DNA of 9,037 bases from NBML01 sp029939535 (GCA_029939535.1 JAOZST010000156.1:1-9037), one strand, 5' to 3'. Positions 1-6,020 are shown, counted from the stretch's first letter. Translations and numbers: made by a program. Notes: generated by a model not told the origin, from the sequence alone.

Positions 1-71
1 AAGCTGCACAAAAAAGATAATTTCATGTGACATCCGGTTCCCATTTTTACCCGAATACAAAATCCAATGCC

Positions 72-100
72 TTTACCTGGCCCTTGAATTCGTGTACATT
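72..100 (+). promoter_or_regulatory. weak candidate promoter upstream of the CBS-domain gene
   Basis: TTTACC (72-77) and TACATT (95-100) are separated by 17 bp, each matching four of six sigma-70 consensus bases. It lies about 50 bp before the start codon of the CBS gene. The rest of 1-151 shows no supported gene. The match is weak, and the true promoter could lie left of the window. Confidence 0.2.
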
Positions 101-151
101 AAAAGAAGTCAGGCTAAAACTGTCTGTGACCAGAAGCATAAGGAGGAGATC

Positions 152-622
152 ATGATCAATGCCAGAGATATCATGGAAACCAATATTATCTCCATCACCC
201 CGGATACGGAAATTACCAGGGCAGTGGAGATACTGCTCAATAATCATATCAATGGAGCACCAGTGGTGGATACCAATGGGGAACTCATGGGTATCCTGTG
301 CCAGAGCGACCTGATATTCCAGCAGAAAGACATACCCATACCTCCCATTTTTACCATTCTTGACGGCCTTTTTCCTTTGTCCTCTTCAAAAAAACTGGAT
401 GACCAGTTCCAGAAAATGGCTGCAACAAAGGTGGAACAGGCCATGGTGAAAAAGGTAACTTCTGTTACTCCCGACACCCTGGTATCAAAAATCGCAGGCC
501 TCATGGTTGAAAAACATTTCCACACCATCCCGGTGGTTGAAGGCAAAAAACTTGTGGGTATAATTGGTAAGGAAGATATTTTGAAAATCCTGGTTGTTGG
601 AGGGGAAAAGACTGATTCCTGA
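152..622 (+). CDS. tandem CBS-domain protein
   Basis: This is a 156-residue cytoplasmic protein made almost entirely of two CBS domains, at about residues 5-58 and 93-148. CBS pairs (Bateman modules) usually bind adenosine nucleotides and act as energy or nucleotide sensors; the ligand cannot be read from the sequence. Each repeat shows the usual pattern: an opening 'ARDIMETNIISITPDT' or 'VEQAMVKKVTSVTPDT', and closing segments 'GAPVVDTNGELMGIL' and 'HTIPVVEGKKLVGII'. A 35-residue insert between the repeats contains 'PIPPIFTILDGLFPL', which I recall from other stand-alone proteins of this type. The ATG at 152 is chosen because AGGAGG (141-146) lies 5 nt upstream. An earlier in-frame ATG at 92 lacks such a site and would add residues outside the domain. 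The 3' end overlaps the following transporter gene, suggesting co-translation and possibly a regulatory partnership. Confidence 0.88.
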   Translation: MINARDIMETNIISITPDTEITRAVEILLNNHINGAPVVDTNGELMGILCQSDLIFQQKDIPIPPIFTILDGLFPLSSSKKLDDQFQKMAATKVEQAMVKKVTSVTPDTLVSKIAGLMVEKHFHTIPVVEGKKLVGIIGKEDILKILVVGGEKTDS

Positions 623-2003
623 AAAGACCAGCCAGGTCTCACCATTTTCCATTCCAAATATCCGAAGGTATATTGCCTTTAAGGTTTTGTTCAACTCAAG
701 ATTTTACTACCCGGTCTTTACCATATTATTCCTTGATTTCGGCTTGACCGTGGCCCAGTTTTCAATTCTCAATGCAGTCTGGGCCGCCACCATTGTTGCG
801 GCAGAAGTCCCTTCAGGAGCTCTGGCAGATATTATCGGGCGCAAACGTCTCCTTGTTTTTGCCACCATGACCATGGTGGTGGAAGTGGGAATTATCAGTT
901 TTATGCCTGGATTGGATGTGTCTGTAATTTTTTCCGTATTTTTGATCAACCGGATTTTAAGCGGCCTGGCTGAAGCTGCTGCCAGCGGTGCTGACGAGGC
1001 CCTGGCCTACGATGCCCTGAAGGCCCGGGGCAACCCGGATGACTGGGGACGGGTACTGGAAATCCTGGCCCGGTTCCAGTCCATTGGATTTATCATTGCC
1101 ATGACCACAGGAGCTGCCATATACGATCCCCATCTAATGGAAGGATTCTGCCGATTCCTGGGATTTTCCATTTCCCTGACCCAGGAGACCACCATGAGGT
1201 TTCCTTTATATGCAACTTTTATCCTGGCCCTTTTTGCCTGTGCAGCCACCCTGGGAATGAAAGAGATACACCACGAAAAAACGCCTGCCTCTTCCCAAAG
1301 CCGGCAATCTCCGGGCCAGGTTGCAAGGCTTACACAGGCTTTTGGCCTGACCTTCCAGGCCGGGGCCTGGATTCTAAAGACCCCTTTTGTCCTGGGGGTG
1401 ATTCTCTTTGGAATGCTCTTTGACGGAATCATCCGCATGGTCATTACCCTGTCCAGCCAGTATTACAGAATGATCCATCTGCCTGAATCTGTTTTCGGTA
1501 TAGTGGGTTCCCTTGTGGCCATGCTGGGTCTTGTGATTCCAAGAATTGCCAGAAAAATTGCAGAAAACCAGAATCCTTCCCAGGGGCTTTGGATCACGGC
1601 AGTCCTGACCCTTTCAGGCCTGACAGCAATGAACTTTTTCTGGCCATGGGCTGGTCTGGTGCCAGCCCTTGTCACTTTCTCTGCCATGTATTTTAATGGG
1701 TTTTTTGTAAGCTTTTACGTGAACAGGGAAGCCGCCTCGGAACAGAGGGCCACTGTGTTGAGTTTTAAAGGACTGTCCTATAATCTGTCCTATGGAATCC
1801 TGGGCATTGGGTATGCCCTTTTGCTGAAGGCCCGGAAACAGGCCCTGGAAGCAGATTTCTCATTGCAGAATCCAGATCCAGGACCAGCCATGATTGAAAA
1901 TCTGGTCTTTACAAAAAGTTTTATATGGTTTCCAGTGGCCTTTTTGCTGGGTTTTATTTTCCTTTGCCTTGTGTATCTGGTTTTCCTTAAAAAACAGCCA
2001 TGA
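594..2003 (+). CDS. MFS transporter (unusual start codon)
   Basis: This is a major facilitator superfamily permease of up to 469 residues with about 12 hydrophobic segments, in the inner membrane. Residues 74-87 hold the family's loop 2-3 signature, 'SGALADIIGRKRLL'. Residues about 133-145 carry 'SGADEALAYDALK', and a late 'SEQRATVLSFKG' motif precedes one of the last helices. Both are typical of the drug/H+ antiporter-like MFS group. The substrate is unknown. No ATG or GTG exists before the first membrane segment; the first Met codon falls near residue 91. Possible starts are TTG at 594 or 597, or CTG at 612, which has GGAGG (599-603) 8 nt upstream and would give 463 residues. All overlap the CBS gene, whose stop is at 620-622, so translational coupling is likely. 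TTG 594 is the limit used here; CTG 612 has the better ribosome-binding site. No clear terminator follows the gene. Confidence 0.85.
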   Translation: MLEGKRLIPEKTSQVSPFSIPNIRRYIAFKVLFNSRFYYPVFTILFLDFGLTVAQFSILNAVWAATIVAAEVPSGALADIIGRKRLLVFATMTMVVEVGIISFMPGLDVSVIFSVFLINRILSGLAEAAASGADEALAYDALKARGNPDDWGRVLEILARFQSIGFIIAMTTGAAIYDPHLMEGFCRFLGFSISLTQETTMRFPLYATFILALFACAATLGMKEIHHEKTPASSQSRQSPGQVARLTQAFGLTFQAGAWILKTPFVLGVILFGMLFDGIIRMVITLSSQYYRMIHLPESVFGIVGSLVAMLGLVIPRIARKIAENQNPSQGLWITAVLTLSGLTAMNFFWPWAGLVPALVTFSAMYFNGFFVSFYVNREAASEQRATVLSFKGLSYNLSYGILGIGYALLLKARKQALEADFSLQNPDPGPAMIENLVFTKSFIWFPVAFLLGFIFLCLVYLVFLKKQP

Positions 2004-2066
2004 TCTGGTTTTACGCATTCATCACTCCCCAAATTTTCAACAATTCTTGATAGGAAAATCCATTGA

Positions 2067-2110
2067 TTGACAGGTGTCCTAACCAATGGTATTTATATAG
2101 TATCATACCA
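2067..2110 (+). promoter_or_regulatory. promoter and candidate operator of the toxin-antitoxin module
   Basis: A perfect -35 hexamer, TTGACA, lies at 2067-2072. A weak -10 candidate, TATTTA, follows at 17 bp (2090-2095). Overlapping it is an inverted repeat, TGGTAT (2087-2092) and ATACCA (2105-2110), with a 12-bp spacer. A second small palindrome, GTAT-C-ATAC, sits at 2100-2108. Repeated GTAT/ATAC half-sites between promoter and ribosome-binding site suit autoregulation by the ribbon-helix-helix antitoxin, as is usual for such modules. The operator role is inferred. Confidence 0.5.
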
Positions 2111-2126
2111 AGGAGGTATATAAAAA

Positions 2127-2381
2127 ATGCATACCAAAAAAGTTGCCATTACGATTCCAAAAGAACTATTAACCATGATTGATGACAGCAGCAAGAAAAA
2201 AGGATTATCTAGAAGCAAATATATTTCCATGATACTCAGAGAAAAACTTATATTGGAAAGAAACAATCATATCAAGGATGTTTACGATCGGATTTTTGCA
2301 GATGAATCCTTGAGAAAAGAACAATGCAATTGCGCCAGGTGGTTTGAAGGGTTAGGAACTGAAAAGGGACAAGAATGGTAA
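2127..2381 (+). CDS. ribbon-helix-helix antitoxin (MazE/CopG-like)
   Basis: This 84-residue antitoxin is the first gene of a type II toxin-antitoxin pair. Residues 5-41 fit a ribbon-helix-helix DNA-binding fold: a short beta strand, 'KVAITIPKEL', then a helix, a turn at 'KGLSRSKYIS', and a second helix. The Cys/Trp-containing C-terminal half (about 45-84) is probably the flexible part that wraps and blocks the toxin, as in other antitoxins. AGGAGG at 2111-2116 lies 10 nt before the ATG. The gene overlaps the toxin gene by 7 nt, and the order antitoxin then toxin is the standard one. The protein likely represses its own promoter through the GTAT/ATAC inverted repeat just upstream. The coding sequence is more AT-rich than the flanking metabolic genes, which suggests separate acquisition. 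Confidence 0.85.
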   Translation: MHTKKVAITIPKELLTMIDDSSKKKGLSRSKYISMILREKLILERNNHIKDVYDRIFADESLRKEQCNCARWFEGLGTEKGQEW

Positions 2382-2722
2382 TTCGAAAAGGTTCTGTTTA
2401 TTGGGTGGATTTTTCGCCTGGAAAAGGCTCTGAACCAATGGGAAGAAGACCAGGCCTTGTGGTTCAAAATGACTTGTTAAATGACAGCAAATTAAACACA
2501 GTTATTGTGGTGGCCATTACCTCAACTTTGAAATTTGGTGAACTGCCAGGAAATGTAACTTTGCGAAAAGGTGAAGCAAATCTTCCCAAAAAATCTGTAA
2601 TTAATATGACGCAGATAAAAACTGTGGATAAAGCCAGCCTTAAGGAAAATATGGGCAGTCTCACGAAAGAAAGACTTTCCCAGGTTTATAAAGGCATGAA
2701 ACTTGTCATGGATATTCCTTGA
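2375..2722 (+). CDS. MazF/PemK-family toxin (mRNA interferase)
   Basis: This 115-residue protein is a full-length MazF/PemK toxin; family members are about 110-120 residues. Such toxins cleave single-stranded mRNA at short sequence motifs and stop growth when the antitoxin is lost. The N-terminal 'GSVYWVDFSPGKGSEP' matches the family opening. 'GRRPGLVVQND' supplies Arg25, and 'VVAITS' supplies Thr49. These correspond to the Arg and Thr described as catalytic in MazF homologues, so the toxin looks intact. 'SVINMTQIKTVDK' matches the conserved later strand. The ATG at 2375 overlaps the antitoxin stop codon by 7 nt, and AAGGGA (2364-2369) sits 5 nt upstream, so the two genes are translationally coupled. 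The cleavage specificity cannot be predicted from the sequence. A stem-loop begins at the stop codon. Confidence 0.9.
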   Translation: MVIRKGSVYWVDFSPGKGSEPMGRRPGLVVQNDLLNDSKLNTVIVVAITSTLKFGELPGNVTLRKGEANLPKKSVINMTQIKTVDKASLKENMGSLTKERLSQVYKGMKLVMDIP

Positions 2723-2762
2723 TTGGTGAAGGGATAACCTTCATCAATATCCACATCTTTTT
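2722..2762 (+). terminator. stem-loop at the end of the toxin gene
   Basis: ATTGGTGAAGG (2722-2732) pairs with CCTTCATCAAT (2738-2748) as an 11-bp stem with one G-T wobble and a 5-nt loop. The left arm begins at the last base of the toxin stop codon. A run of five T's follows only after about 9 nt, so this is either a weak intrinsic terminator or an mRNA-stabilising end. Confidence 0.5.
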
Positions 2763-2907
2763 ACTCCGGTTTTTTCACAATGGTCTTTTTATTTTCTCTA
2801 AAATTCAGGATAGATTGTTTCAGTTTTTCCCATCTCGTTATTTATCCATAATTTAGCTCCTTTATATATCACTTTGGCCCCTGCTTTGGCTATAGGCGGC
2901 CATGGGG
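2763..2907. other. non-coding T-rich interval with the outer arm of a palindrome
   Basis: This stretch between the toxin gene tail and the reverse-operon terminator is T-rich on the + strand and holds no supported gene. Its right part contains ATCACT (2868-2873), CTATAGG (2890-2896) and a GCCATGG copy (2899-2905). All three have inverted partners on the far side of the terminator (AGTGAT 2960-2965, CCTATAG 2955-2961, GCCATGGC 2942-2949). Confidence 0.5.
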
Positions 2908-2949
2908 AAAAAACGCCATGGCAAGGAGCTGAATTAACCTTGCCATGGC
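2908..2949 (-). terminator. intrinsic terminator of the gcdA-hydratase operon
   Basis: GCCATGGCAAGG (2915-2926) and CCTTGCCATGGC (2938-2949) form a perfect 12-bp stem with an 11-nt loop. Read on the - strand, the stem is followed after one base by six T's (2913-2908). It lies 65 nt downstream of the hydratase stop codon. On the + strand the T-run is missing, so it mainly serves the - strand. Confidence 0.85.
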
Positions 2950-2971
2950 AGTTTCCTATAGTGATCTGGAG

Positions 2972-3015
2972 TGATCATGATCAGTGCCATCCCCTTTCTG
3001 AGGGTATCAAGGCAC
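2972..3015 (-). other. hairpin and palindrome directly after the hydratase stop codon
   Basis: GTGCC (2984-2988) pairs with GGCAC (3011-3015), enclosing an inner CCCT/AGGG stem (2992-2995 with 3001-3004). The structure starts at the last base of the hydratase stop codon. It is followed on the - strand by a 12-bp perfect palindrome, TGATCATGATCA (2972-2983), then by the terminator. The transcript therefore ends in several consecutive foldable segments. Confidence 0.5.
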
Positions 3016-3785
3016 TATTTATTTTTCCAGACCGGTCTTCTTTTTTCCTCAAAACTGGCAATACCCTCAAGGGTATCTTCTGTTTTCATAAGGGTTTTAA
3101 GAAAATAATTGGAGACCAAATCAACTCCCTGGAAAAAACTGGTACCAATATGGCGTTTTACAGCCCTCTTGTTGAGACGGAGAATCAAAGGACTTGACAT
3201 GCATATTTCCTTGATATTTTTTTCCACCACGTCCTTGAAATCCTCCTCCGAGGGCACTTGGCTGACAAACCCAAGTTTTCCGGCTTCTTCGGCTGTATAA
3301 TTTTTACCCGTGGTCACAATTTCAATGGCTTTTGCAGGTCCCACAAGTTCAGGCAGTCGAATGGCAGCATAGGGAGGGAAAAAGCCAAGCTTGATTTCAG
3401 GCTGGCCAAAAATGGCTTTTTCAGAGGCAATAACAATATCGCAGGCAATGGCGACTTCCATGCCTCCCCCTAAACAGGCCCCGTTAACAGCAGCAATCAC
3501 CGGGATGTCGATCATATTGATCAATTCAAATATCCGGTTAAAGACAGCAACCATTTCATCCACATTATCAGGGGCATGGTCTGCCACCTCAACCCCTGCA
3601 CAGAAACTTCTACCCTCCCCTGTGATTACCACACATTTTAAAGACTCATCCGCTGCAATGGCTGCCAGTTCCGTGTTTAATTCGTTCATCATGGGAATGT
3701 TCAGCACATTGTGCTTGGGGCGGTTTAAGGTGATTCTTGCCACCTGGTCATCTTTTTCTATATTTAAAAATTCAGGTCCTGCCAT
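3015..3785 (-). CDS. enoyl-CoA hydratase/isomerase (crotonase family), dienoyl-CoA-hydratase-like
   Basis: This 256-residue cytoplasmic crotonase-fold protein has the family's usual length. Both oxyanion-hole segments are present, 'SFCAGVEV' (60-67) and 'ACLGGGMEVA' (103-112). The two acidic residues of true hydratases are also present: Glu110, and Glu130 in 'FGQPEIKLG'. Their spacing equals that of Glu144/Glu164 in rat crotonase, so hydratase activity is likely. 'DNVDEMVAVFNRIFELI' (74-90) and 'GFFPPYAAIRLP' (134-145) resemble cyclohexa-1,5-diene-1-carbonyl-CoA hydratases (Dch/BamR) of anaerobic benzoyl-CoA degradation, as far as I recall those sequences. It starts 29 nt after the gcdA stop, with AGGAGG (3790-3795) 4 nt before the ATG, and so forms an operon with gcdA. 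Beside glutaconyl-CoA decarboxylase it could hydrate the product crotonyl-CoA, or act earlier on the ring dienoyl-CoA. The sequence alone does not settle which. Confidence 0.85.
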   Translation of the reverse strand: MAGPEFLNIEKDDQVARITLNRPKHNVLNIPMMNELNTELAAIAADESLKCVVITGEGRSFCAGVEVADHAPDNVDEMVAVFNRIFELINMIDIPVIAAVNGACLGGGMEVAIACDIVIASEKAIFGQPEIKLGFFPPYAAIRLPELVGPAKAIEIVTTGKNYTAEEAGKLGFVSQVPSEEDFKDVVEKNIKEICMSSPLILRLNKRAVKRHIGTSFFQGVDLVSNYFLKTLMKTEDTLEGIASFEEKRRPVWKNK

Positions 3786-3814
3786 GTTGCCTCCTGTATT
3801 TAATAATTTTTATC

Positions 3815-5548
3815 CTAACCTTTTATAATTCTGGGAGTAATCATATGGTGCTGGGGACAGATGGATTTAGGGTTCTGGTAGGCAGACCCTGCAAAAGCTT
3901 TAAGATAATCCCTTAAATTATCCATCTTGACCACTTCATCCACAAACCCCTGTTTTGCACAAAATGCCGGCCTTGAGTTATCATGGTATTCCTGGGCCAG
4001 GGTATTCATTTTTTCAATAATAGGCTCCAGGGGTCGTCCGGCATCTTTTTCCTTGACCAGACGTCGGGAAAAGCTTGCCGCAGCAGCTGTTTCACCGTGC
4101 ATCACATAGATTTCCGTGGTGGCAATCCCCAGGGTAAAGGCATTATGGCGGTTGGCAGTTGGGCCGCCCATGACATAATGGGCTGCTGCTGTACCTTTTC
4201 TCAGGGTCACCAGGGTCATGGGAACATCGGTCTGCTGGATGGAATAGATCAAAGATTGTCCAAGGCCAAGAAGTTCAGCCTTTTCCGCAATATCCCCCAC
4301 ATCAATACCCGAGGTATCCTGGAACCAGATTACCGGAATCCTATCCCTGCCGCACAGGGTTACAAATTCATTCATCTTGATCAGGCCCTGGCGGTAGAGT
4401 TTACCTCCAATACCTCCATAATCAGCATATTCAGGGTAATCTTCCCCCAGCCATCCCTGGTTGTTGCCGATACAGCCCACCAGGTATCCGTCCATTTTAC
4501 ATAGACCTGTATAGACTTCAGGTCCGTAATCCGGCCTGAATTCCATGTGCTCGCTGCCATCCACCAGTCGTGCCAGAACTTCCTTGAAATCATAAATCTG
4601 TTTCTGGTTAATGGGAATCAAACGGGAGATATCCTCTGCCGGGAAACGGGGTTCTTTGGGCTCGGCCACCCTGAAAAATTTCGGGTTATAGGAAGGCATA
4701 TCTTTCATATAATCCTTAAGCCCGTCCAACACCCCTTTTTCCTCTTCATAAACATAGCGGAAAAACCCAGTTGAATCATGGTGTACTTCCACTGATCCCG
4801 GGGGTTTTGCCTTGTACTGCTTGGCAGCCTCAATCAATTGTTCCGCCCCGTCCACATCAAAATGCCCCTTGGGGGACATGCCGCTCAGGATTCCACCGCC
4901 GCCCACTGCTATATTGCAGTTCTTATGGGCAAAGAGGATGGTGGGACTTATGCCCTGGTAACCGCCGCCGGCAGGATTGGTGCCGTAAATACCTGCCAGG
5001 ATGGGAATCCCCATCTGTTCCAGTTCTGCATGACGGTAAAAGGTGGTGCCGGAACCCCTCCTATTTGCATAAAACTTCTCCTGCTCAGTCAATTTAACCC
5101 CTGAACAATTGACCAGCCAGACCAGGGGAATATTCAGACGTTTGGAAAGATCTGTGGCCCTGAAAATATTTTCCGGTTGACCCGGCAGCCAGGCTCCAGC
5201 CATGACCTTGTTGTCAAACCCGATGATCACTGCCCATTTGCCGGATATCTTGCCCAGACCGTCAATGACGTTTGTGGTGCCTTCCTCATTGTCCTCGGGA
5301 TTGAACAGAGTATGCAGAGGATGCCAGGTCCCTGGATCAATAAGGTATTCCAGCCTCTGCCATACTGTCATAACACCCCTGGCATTAATTTTTTCCGTGG
5401 GCATTCCAGCATTCTTTACCTTTTCCACCTCAACATCAATGCCATCTTCCACTTCCCGGACTTGTTCAAGGTTTCCCTGGGAACTGAGCCTTTTGCCCTT
5501 GTTCAGTTCTTTTCCAAATTCTGTCATCTTCTCAAAGTATTGTCGCAT
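3815..5548 (-). CDS. gcdA: glutaconyl-CoA decarboxylase, carboxyltransferase (alpha) subunit
   Basis: This 577-residue protein matches GcdA of Acidaminococcus (about 587 residues) along its whole length as far as I recall it. It transfers the carboxyl group of glutaconyl-CoA to protein-bound biotin, releasing crotonyl-CoA. It has two crotonase-like halves. The N half carries 'GIYGTNPAGGGYQGISP' (186-202). The C half carries 'QDTSGIDVGD' (410-419), 'EKAELLGLGQSLIYSIQ' (422-438) and 'LRKGTAAAHYVMGGP' (449-463). 'LYRQGLIKMNEFVTLC' and the ending 'YQNPKSICPQHHMITPR' are specific to GcdA rather than to methylmalonyl- or propionyl-CoA carboxyltransferases. AGGAG (5555-5559) lies 6 nt before the ATG. 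The biotin carrier is encoded divergently at 5805. The Na+-pumping beta subunit and the delta subunit are not in this window. Confidence 0.93.
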   Translation of the reverse strand: MRQYFEKMTEFGKELNKGKRLSSQGNLEQVREVEDGIDVEVEKVKNAGMPTEKINARGVMTVWQRLEYLIDPGTWHPLHTLFNPEDNEEGTTNVIDGLGKISGKWAVIIGFDNKVMAGAWLPGQPENIFRATDLSKRLNIPLVWLVNCSGVKLTEQEKFYANRRGSGTTFYRHAELEQMGIPILAGIYGTNPAGGGYQGISPTILFAHKNCNIAVGGGGILSGMSPKGHFDVDGAEQLIEAAKQYKAKPPGSVEVHHDSTGFFRYVYEEEKGVLDGLKDYMKDMPSYNPKFFRVAEPKEPRFPAEDISRLIPINQKQIYDFKEVLARLVDGSEHMEFRPDYGPEVYTGLCKMDGYLVGCIGNNQGWLGEDYPEYADYGGIGGKLYRQGLIKMNEFVTLCGRDRIPVIWFQDTSGIDVGDIAEKAELLGLGQSLIYSIQQTDVPMTLVTLRKGTAAAHYVMGGPTANRHNAFTLGIATTEIYVMHGETAAAASFSRRLVKEKDAGRPLEPIIEKMNTLAQEYHDNSRPAFCAKQGFVDEVVKMDNLRDYLKAFAGSAYQNPKSICPQHHMITPRIIKG

Positions 5549-5551
5549 TCT

Positions 5552-5617
5552 CTACTCCTGGTAATAAAAATTATTGGGTTTACCGGCACAGGCCTGACAA
5601 AAGCCGTTTTTTTCCAC
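5552..5617 (-). CDS. candidate 21-residue leader ORF before gcdA
   Basis: A GTG codon (5617-5615) lies 8 nt after a perfect AGGAGG (5631-5626). It opens a 21-codon frame ending in TAG at 5554-5552, only 3 nt before the gcdA ATG. The gcdA ribosome-binding site, AGGAG, lies inside its last codons. The peptide would contain a Cys-x-x-Cys pair ('GFCQACAGKPN') and no membrane segment. The same frame also has an ATG at 5650 (32 residues) without a visible ribosome-binding site. A competing ATG at 5619 in another frame, 6 nt from the AGGAGG, would run 31 codons into gcdA. I do not recognise the peptide. A coupling leader for gcdA is the simplest reading, but translation is unproven. Confidence 0.3.
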   Translation of the reverse strand: MEKNGFCQACAGKPNNFYYQE

Positions 5618-5682
5618 ATCATCAACCTCCTGAAGATCATGCCGGTCCATAAACTGACGTAAAACTGAGTTTTCATACTGAC

Positions 5683-5711
5683 TTGACTTTAAATTTTTCT
5701 TTAAGTATAGA
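5683..5711 (+). promoter_or_regulatory. predicted promoter of the biotin carrier gene
   Basis: TTGACT (5683-5688) and TATAGA (5706-5711) are spaced by 17 bp, matching five and four of six sigma-70 consensus bases. Transcription would start near 5718, leaving a leader of about 87 nt before the ATG at 5805. Confidence 0.45.
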
Positions 5712-5764
5712 CCTAAACTATCTTGTTTTAAAAAGCCTTGTTTTTTTTTAAAAGACAAAGCATC

Positions 5765-5791
5765 AATTATATTTTGAATTATATTTTGAAT
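5765..5791. repeat. 12-bp tandem repeat in the divergent control region
   Basis: AATTATATTTTG occurs twice in direct succession (5765-5776 and 5777-5788), followed by AAT. On the - strand each unit presents a perfect TATAAT, 12 bp apart. Confidence 0.8.
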
Positions 5792-5805
5792 AAAGGAGAG
5801 TTCAA
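5778..5805 (-). promoter_or_regulatory. gcdA: predicted promoter of the gcdA operon
   Basis: On the - strand, TTGAAC (5805-5800) is followed after 16 bp by a perfect TATAAT (5783-5778). The -35 box touches the first base of the biotin carrier's start codon. Transcription would start near 5771, giving gcdA a leader of about 220 nt that includes the candidate small ORF. A second TATAAT lies 12 bp downstream but lacks a good -35 box. Confidence 0.4.
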
Positions 5806-6020
5806 TGAGCACAGAAATTTTAGCCCCCATGCCCGGAACCATTATTGAAATCCAGATCAACCAGGGAGATGACGTGGTTGAGGGCCAGGAACTTTTAGTT
5901 CTTGAAGCCATGAAAATGGAAAACCCCATTGTTGCCACTGCTGACGGAAAAATCAAAGAAATTAATGTAAGCGTAGACGACAAGGTTGCCACCAAACAAG
6001 TGATGCTTGTCATTGAATAA
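5805..6020 (+). CDS. gcdC: minimal biotin carrier protein (glutaconyl-CoA decarboxylase biotin subunit)
   Basis: This 71-residue protein is a bare biotinyl domain. The biotinylation motif 'EAMKMEN' is at residues 34-40, so Lys37 carries the biotin, 34 residues from the C terminus as is usual. 'LAPMPGTI' (6-13) and 'TADGKI' (45-50) are the matching half-motifs of the flattened beta-barrel. Known GcdC and related gamma subunits carry an Ala/Pro-rich linker and N-terminal extension; here the protein starts directly with the domain. AAGGAG (5793-5798) lies 6 nt before the ATG. It is encoded divergently from gcdA and upstream of the glutaryl-CoA dehydrogenase, which makes it the likely carrier of the carboxyl group from GcdA to the membrane decarboxylase. 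The symbol is given by context; it could in principle serve another carboxylase. Confidence 0.85.
   Translation: MSTEILAPMPGTIIEIQINQGDDVVEGQELLVLEAMKMENPIVATADGKIKEINVSVDDKVATKQVMLVIE

Noticed and set aside
244..657. 137-codon - strand frame over the CBS gene
   Set aside because: It is a shadow of the CBS coding sequence with no recognisable motif and no ribosome-binding site.
2004..2066. terminator after the MFS gene (ATTTTC/GAAAAT inverted repeat)
   Set aside because: The arms are only 6 bp and AT-rich, with a long loop and no T-run.
2874..3197. 107-codon + strand frame over the palindromic region and the hydratase 3' end
   Set aside because: It covers the terminator and is antisense to conserved hydratase sequence. 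No ribosome-binding site was seen.
3983..4504. 173-codon + strand frame inside gcdA
   Set aside because: It is antisense to the strongly supported gcdA reading frame, with no motif or start signal.
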